Source: Albugo candida
Lineage: Eukaryota > Oomycota > Peronosporomycetes > Albuginales > Albuginaceae
NCBI GenBank assembly: GCA_905220665.1
Contig: CAJNAR010000177.1
Coordinates: forward strand, 434,001-498,000
Reading direction: 5' to 3'
Length of the DNA: 64,000 bases
Part shown: positions 57,480 to 64,000 of the stretch, in pieces
How the letters are laid out: the number at the start of each line of letters is the position of its first letter
How positions within the stretch are numbered: the first letter of the stretch is position 1
Translations under genes and position numbers: made by a program
The notes under the pieces: generated by a model
Database searches by the model: none
Told to the model about the DNA's origin: nothing
The model's input: the letters and a program-made list of their open reading frames with translations, nothing else

Positions 57480-60400
57480 ATCAAGCTAGCTAGACTCAAC
57501 ATCACGTCGATATCGTGTGAAATTATTCACTTGATTCCTTGAAGCTGTCCGCAACTTCTCACGCACCAAATTGGTTTCCAATTTGATTGCTTCGACAGCT
57601 TGAAGATATTTAAATATTCGTAATAAACGTTTCTAATAGCCTCGTCTTGAAGTTTGAGTTGAATTTGCAGAAGTTAATTTTTGTGCCAGATGATTTTCTA
57701 CATGTCACTGACGGAGATATTCAAATTACCGTATTATACAGCTCCTCCGAAATGAAGATGTAACCCTGGCGATTCATGCACGGTAATGGTCCTTTCACTC
57801 AACTTGATTCGTGTCGACTTGATCCGTAGGAAGCGTCTATCGATGGATGCATTGGTTTGTTCAAATTACCAAATACGAGATTTCTGCGGTCGCTTCGAAA
57901 CTGTTCGAGAAAAACAACTTAAAGCAAAGCCCTCTTTCCTTGACCTTGGCTCCGTTCTCAACTATCTTTTGATGAATTGCATTCAAAAATCGATATGACC
58001 TGTGCAAATTGCATCGTCAACAATTGAATGCAGGTCTTCTTCATTTTTCTTTGTTTCGACACTTCTGCATACCACTCACTCTTCCAAATTTGCGACGTTC
58101 ACCACTAATTTTTAGCCATCTTTTACAACAACTGGTTTCAGTGCAATGAGCATGGTGTTAGTTTAGTCCGGACTCCATCTAAAGAGTTTCACCGACATAT
58201 GGTTACCGATTTGATAGCCCTTCAAGCGTTTATTTGAAGACCCTGTGGCTAGCATTTAGGTTGCTGCAGTTGTTTTTGCCAGCACCACTTTCGATTCTTC
58301 AATACATGGCGCTCATTTGAAGCGTTTTCTTTAGAATAAAGGTTGCTGACCTGAAAGGAAAGGCTAAGCTGCTCTACCGCTAGATAAAGAGCTAGTGTCA
58401 GTACCTGCGATTCATGCACGTCGGTCTGGAAGCATGGTAACATGAAGCACCAGAAATCTGGGCTCCATGGCATGTGTATTGAAGCCCTGTGTGCTTGAAC
58501 GAGACAACATATGCAGGACAAACAGGATGATATTGTATGTCTTCATGAAAGAAACTGTCAAAAGTGTAATATGATGCTTCAAGTGGGCTTCTTTCATTGC
58601 GCACGTGCATGAATTTGACAACTCATAAGGCTGGAAAATTGCGGCATCATGAAACTTTTGTATGTGTTTCTATTTTTTTTTAAAAAACCTTGGCATTCAA
58701 AAAAAGTCAATTTGTCTAAAAAAGTTTAAGAACATAGGCTCCTACCGCTGAGGTAATCTTTATATGATGTTGCCCTCATAACAAACTTGTACATTTTTCG
58801 AAGTATCAAGTCTATTATAATCGATTCTTATTGATTTTCGACTTTACCAGGTTATTCAGAATCATCAAGTGCTTAGATATGCTCTCATTAGTAGCTATAT
58901 ACTGCGCGTGTCACGTTCAGCCTCTATTCAAATGTTGATTGAGACTACACCGATTAGTCGCAGAGAACGTGCTACGAAGTGACATGAGCTATTATGTGTC
59001 GATATTTAGTGACAATTAATCACTAACTCTTTCAGGATCGCTTTGGTGTCCTGCATTCGTGCAAAGCCATTGCCATCCTATCGTGGATTTGAATATTCGG
59101 AAGTAGCACACTTGACATTAGACCTACATGAGATATAGTGAAGTTTTCAAGGAGCTATAATGGTATCAGTTCTCATTCTTTGATTCAATCTGAACTCAGC
59201 ACATCATCTTCGGCATTACATGCGAGGCCTTGTTAAGAGCAATCAGAGAAAGCAGAGGTAAAAAAGTGCCGAGCTCAATAAAAAACTGTAAGAAGGTTGG
59301 ATTTGAAAAGTTGTAGTTTGAGATTGACATAACATCATCTAATGATATTTCTAGAACCAGACGATTCAGGCTCGGGTTTTGATGGTCAAATATCTACTCC
59401 ATCAAGTTGTTTGAAAATCTCAATTTTGTTCTTTGTAGCTCCTAATAAACGGATTGTAATATCAGCAAATTGATGCAATCGCACTCAAAAATCCCTATCG
59501 GTGTTTCCAGAATAATGTGAGCTCATAACACATGTTCTGCCATGCGCCTTTACTGTCGTCATATTTATACACCATGAAAATATGCAATACAAAATCTGTT
59601 AAAAGAACGCGACTGGTGAGTTTACACAAAGATCACAAGGTCAATATATTTAAAGTTTCTCATTTACTTGTTACTCAACTAGTGCTAGTAACTAACAAAA
59701 CTCAACTTTTCGTTCTATCTCGTTTTTTTTCTAATAACTTTGTGCGCAACGACTAATAACCTGCTGCATTCTGCAACTTCTCATGCAAACTCCGACAAGT
59801 TTTGTCGATCCATTTGAATGTATAAATTTGAGGAGTGCGACCGTAAGATGAGAGAAGTCAAGCACAAATTCCTATGAGTCTGTACAACAGTCATCGTGTC
59901 TGGAGTTATGTTTTGTGACATAGAGAATGCGTTTGTGCTACATATAAGACAACGGCGCGCGTCTGGATGCTCAATGTGTCACGTGCTTGTGTGGCTGCGT
60001 TTTTCCCATTTGACTCGAAAGTCATCAGATAACCTTCTAATGGTCTGACAAGAAGTGTCAGCATTACAATTCATTATATTCAAATCTGGCTTGTACTACA
60101 TGTCATTGGAAGCATTCATAGATTGTTTCTTGTTACATCATGTTGTTTCAGCAAATGCGTACGAGAAAAATGGTTCCTTGCCACTTGTTCTCTTAGATCG
60201 GGTCGCCAGATTATTGGTACAGCTCGTGCCTGGGACAGAAACAAGAGACGCCCTTATCACCTCATAGAGCAAAAGGCTTATACAATCACATTCATCGGTT
60301 ACAAGCAATAGAGAACGTAAGTAGCCTCAACAATTCAGATGATATCATATTAAATTGGAATATGGGATCGCTGATTCGAATGACTATAGATCGCATAGTA

Positions 60401-60689
60401 CAGAAGATTTTCTCCGGTGTGGCAGCAAGCAGGAAACATGTCTACAACATTGTTCATCGCCTAAAAGAATTGTCAGAATAAAAACTGAACTTGATTTAGC
60501 GACGTTGCGTTGCTCACAACAAAGGATATCTGAGAAGTCCCACAGAAAATTAAGCTTGATTCGCTATTCACAAAGGTGGGTCACAAATGATACACAGCAA
60601 AATGCTTTTATCTGAGCTATTACTCGATTGAGGTAGTGCTGCGCGTATCTCCATGAGAAAGATCATTTTTTTAAATTAGTTCGCGCTAC
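57480..60689. other. Possible LINE 2 5' remnant, then no supported gene
   Basis: From 57480 to about 58160 minus-strand pieces (EAIKLETNLVREKLRTAS; LKPVVVKDG) may belong to the LINE upstream of RT, but no endonuclease motif is certain. From 58160 to 60689 I see only short overlapping ORFs and no repeats shared with the rest of the window. Confidence 0.35.
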
Positions 60690-61797
60690 CATGGACAAGC
60701 TGCTTGAAAACTCTCACATGGTGTTCTTCCACCGCAATATGTTCACGGATGGATAGCTCGTACAGCTCTTCCTTTTCCGAGTTTTGAACAAAAACAATCA
60801 CGCCTCTCGTCATATGATGGACCAAGCCATAATCTGATACTGGGTAAGAAAATACAATGCACGGTTCGGATTGCGATGATGTCGAGTAATACGCTGCATT
60901 TAGGATTTCTGTTGTTTCGGAAGAGACTCAAGTTCATGCTTCGTGTATTGCGCGCCATACACAGATTTAGCATGCATTACTTGATCATTGTAATATGACA
61001 TCATAGTGTTCTCAGCTCCGGTCAGAATAACTGTATGAATATTTTCTTTATTGAGAATTTTGATCAGATCGAGCATTTCTGTGTGTATTTTGAAATCAAA
61101 CTTATAATGAACTCGTGCAGATTGACCACCAATGTTGACCATACCATCCACGTCAGGCATTTTATCAGCTTCATATTTAGCCACCTCAATCAAAATCTCT
61201 CGACGGTATTCATATCCAAACACATCCACCATCTACTTGATTGGTACATTTTTAGCGCTCTACATCTTGCCTCACGTCGTACCATTCTACTAAATTGTTG
61301 ATGGTAAAAGAACATCAATAGCCGGGATCGTTTGTACTCAGCCTCATCTTTCACCTCTGTCAACGACTTTTTCTCATCTCCATACATCTTATCATACAAC
61401 TAGGTATACTGCGTTTGCAGCGCGCGAATGAGATTCGCACTTGGGATTGTAACGCTGTCCTGATCAAGAGCCAGCAAATTCATTTCAATGCACGTCTTTG
61501 TATGTTCGGGCGAGAAGTAAAATGCTTCACGAAACTTCATCGGCGTAAAACCGAATTTCATCTGGTCAATCTGGTAGTATAAAATTGCGCCTCTAAGCGA
61601 ACATACGCCAGAGATCCACTAAAGTCGAATCGGGCTATACACTTGTCTTTATCTTTATACTTCCTCACTTGGCGGATCGCATCCACCAACTCGTTGTCCA
61701 CTTTCCCTGCGAGCGAGGAAGATGCATCAATGCGTGCTACGAGCAAAACACAAAGAAGCGCGCCATAAAGGCGAAGGAAGCAGCTTGCCAATTCCAT
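60690..61797 (-). pseudogene. Secreted HAD-superfamily phosphatase-like gene, broken
   Basis: The start at 61797 gives a good signal peptide (MELASCFLRLYGALLCVLLV then ARIDASS). The first HAD motif would be KCIARFDFSGSLAYV (about 61640-61605), where the DxDGT(L) nucleophile motif reads DFSGSL, so the second Asp is lost. Later frames give KFGFTPMKFREAFYFSP (about 61560-61510), MYGDEKKSLTEVKDEAEYKR (61380-61320), then YKFDFKIHTEMLDLIKILNK with ENIHTVILTGAEN (61110-61020). The last resembles the second HAD motif (hhhT/S). The C-terminal part PCIVFSYPVSDYGLVHH and RGVIVFVQNSEKEELYELSI (60860-60750) is in yet another frame. In all, about 365 residues with at least three frame changes and stops. 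It resembles the phosphocholine-phosphatase-like HAD group, but this is inference. Confidence 0.55.
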
Positions 61798-62313
61798 GTG
61801 GAAATTTAGAAATGAATGGAGTCGAGTCGATGAGGCGAACGTAAACTTATAAAATACGCTGATATCGTATATTTTACTTCTAATTAATGCAAATCAGCTC
61901 ATCACAATGGTACCTCCCGATTTATTGTTCTTTTTGCTCTTCAAGTGACCACACGACGCATCACAAAAGCGATACCTGACGAAAGCTTTACTGTTCAAAG
62001 GAATCTTCGCTGCAAATACGTGCAACCTGACGTCCTAAGTACGAATGAATAGTCGTATAACAAGTAAAGGAGTCTGAATAACGGATGTGTTTTGGTTCGA
62101 TGTGATAGTCGAGCAAGCACGTAAATGACTCTATGTGGGCTCGATAGCGAAAATAGTGATAGAAGGACACAGACAAGAGCTGCTCAATAAATAAAATGTT
62201 ATTAGCTACTGAACGTTAATCGATGTTTCCATCTGGTACTACTTGAACAAAAGATGACTTAGTGTATCAATCCACGTGTTCTGTGCACGTTCGAATAAGA
62301 TCCTTACTGTATT
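61798..62313. other. No gene; possible promoter region of the HAD-like gene
   Basis: Lies upstream of the minus-strand HAD-like gene. I saw no clear Inr-type motif in it. Confidence 0.35.
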
Positions 62314-62880
62314 TTATTTCTGTACGATTTGACTTTTATGATTTCGATGGACACTGCACAAGTGCCTGCAAAAGAAGCCGACATCATAGAGTGCTTTTGT
62401 GGCTTGCATCAATATATAAATGTGAGGAGTATATGTATCGGCAGTACGACCTGTAATAAAGCCATACAAACTTGAGAAAGCATCAAAACCGGACAGATTT
62501 TTGACTAGAGCTCTAAAATTCTTTATTGTAGACCAGGCAGTACAGTCTCTAATGAGTATTGTGATTATAAGAAGCACATTCTGATTGGTGAGCGACTTGA
62601 TGGATCCCGGAAGACCTTTGCGTGAATTTGCAATTTCGCAAGGGTCTTTGTAGCAAGTAATTGACTTGATTGTACACAACAAACTATTAAACTCTTGCAG
62701 TCTGTCCGACATGCAATGCACTAAGATGTAACTAAGTCGCGTGCAGATGTCGTTCCTTTTAAAGTAGGCATTTTTGTAGCTCACTTGCTTCTTGACAGTT
62801 TGTATGAAACACATCTTTACCATCATCCATCCTGGAACTGCACGCAACGATGGCAACAAGATACCTGTACGCACCAGCAT
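62314..62880 (-). CDS. Orphan 188-codon ORF, cysteine-containing
   Basis: This is an uninterrupted frame from MLVRTGILLPSLRAVPGWMM. The N-terminus is moderately hydrophobic but is a poor signal peptide. Cysteines occur in CTRLSYILVHCMSDRLQEF and LLCTIKSITCYKDPCEIANS. A hydrophobic segment (NQNVLLIITILIRD) lies at about residues 98-111. The Cys spacing invites comparison with elicitin-like proteins but does not match the six-Cys elicitin pattern. No family is recognised, and chance cannot be excluded in AT-rich DNA. Confidence 0.3.
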   Translation of the reverse strand: MLVRTGILLPSLRAVPGWMMVKMCFIQTVKKQVSYKNAYFKRNDICTRLSYILVHCMSDRLQEFNSLLCTIKSITCYKDPCEIANSRKGLPGSIKSLTNQNVLLIITILIRDCTAWSTIKNFRALVKNLSGFDAFSSLYGFITGRTADTYTPHIYILMQATKALYDVGFFCRHLCSVHRNHKSQIVQK

Positions 62881-64000
62881 AGCATAAGCTCATTTCGCTT
62901 GAAGGCGCTGCTGATTGAAACTTGAATAGCCAGATTGATGACGGACCTAGTCACCTATTAATGAGGTAGATGACATGTTTATTGATTTTTTCGATCAACT
63001 GAGAATAAAGTCATAGCAGTGGTACCAGTTGTATGGATATGAGTTACCCGAACAGAACAGACAAGTGCCTTCTCTAGACGCTACATGTACGTTTTTTAGC
63101 TAGCTTTTAGCTTTTGGCATCGGAACAGTGTCCTGGAAAGTCCATCAATAACCCAGACTAGACGGGCATAGCCTATAACGATCATCCGCTTACGTGTATT
63201 CATGCTCATTGAGTGCTGAGCAATGATATTCTCATATCAGATAAATGTGCTGCATTCATTAAGAGCACAATATTGGTGATACCGTCTTTTTGTGGAATTG
63301 TGATCGTTCGTTCACTACAAGTGTGCAAAGAGTGACGACAAGACTTTTAAGGCATTCTGGTATGATGGCAAGACGGAATGTTACGAGACATAAGAGACAA
63401 ACGCAAAATTGCTCTACGAGTGTGAAAGAGGTGCATTGATTCTCGAATTACCTCATCGATTGATTATTCGCTGGTCGAGTCTTCACGAATAGATTTGAAG
63501 GAAAGCGTTCGAGTTGGCTTTATCGATATACATTCCACTTAGTTCAATTCTTTTTGTTGTCATTGCACAAACCTTGAGAATGAGAAACCGAGCTTGGAGG
63601 TCGAAAGTAGTCACAAGAAGGCTGCTACAATCTAATCATTTCGAAAGCTTGATTTATAAACGCATAAGGCCCACCCTCAAGCGGGCCCCACTCGGATCTG
63701 ATGACAAATGGTATTACTTTCGACTCGAGATGAAAAGTTACCATATTAAATCAAGCTCGTGGTTCAACAAAGTACTTGTTTGTCGGTCGTGAGGCGACGC
63801 GCTTTTATCAGCTGTAACGATGATGGTTTGCTGACTCAAGTATCATTGCTCACAGTGCCAGGCTGGTCGTAAATCCGTTTTTTGCGTGTGATTAAACAGA
63901 AGTATTCGAACCTATTCAAATACTTGGATTTACCCATAAACCAGATCAATTTTGTAAATTTATCCACAGTATTTAGTCGTATTCTGGTATCACTATGATT
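62881..64000. other. No supported gene to the right edge
   Basis: Only short ORFs. The plus-strand frame at 63514-63792 (92 codons) has a hydrophobic start (MALSIYIPLSSILFVVIAQT) but no recognised domain. A minus-strand alternative was not seen. Confidence 0.35.

Noticed and set aside
62314..62880. Elicitin-like protein
   Set aside because: The cysteine order is suggestive, but the spacing does not match the six-Cys elicitin pattern and there is no good signal peptide in frame.

Overview
The window looks like a repeat-rich, gene-poor stretch of an AT-rich oomycete-type nuclear genome. The reasons are a transposon mix of Ty1/copia, endonuclease-lacking Penelope-like, LINE, tRNA-derived SINE, Tc1/mariner and MULE elements; a plant/stramenopile-type TTTAGGG telomeric remnant at the 3' end of the Penelope-like element; and a core-promoter-like motif resembling the oomycete Inr/FPR upstream of the only clean secreted-protein ORF. 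The modest GC content would fit a white-rust-like (Albugo-type) genome, but that species-level guess is inference. Nothing prokaryotic is present.

Layout: 1-499 broken coiled-coil gene (minus) running off the left edge; 1261-6038 decayed copia element 1 (minus) with both LTRs; 6101-6604 a MITE; 6605-12190 no convincing gene; 12190-14930 a Tc1/mariner element (minus) split by a nested SINE/LINE/SINE insertion; 16211-16969 an intact cysteine-free secreted-protein candidate; 20270-23630 a Penelope-like retroelement (minus) fused to telomeric repeats; 23633-27417 copia element 2 (minus); 27418-31290 nothing convincing; 31307-32886 a broken cysteine-rich gene (minus); 36855-41945 a quasi-palindromic pile of foldback/TIR elements carrying two mirrored CCHC modules; 42700-43590 another Tc1/mariner relic; 43847-46502 a MULE with TIRs, itself hit by a SINE; 48418-50935 an unknown ORF and a copia relic; 50935-54720 a GC-richer island that looks like a ruined gene; 54720-57480 a second LINE; 60690-61797 a broken secreted HAD-like phosphatase gene (minus); 62314-62880 an orphan ORF.

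Nearly all protein-coding signal is dead transposon. The main interest is the nesting order, which can be read from target-site duplications, the telomere-attached retroelement, the large palindrome, and one intact secreted-protein ORF with a promoter-like motif. All domain calls come from reading translations by eye; no database search was run.
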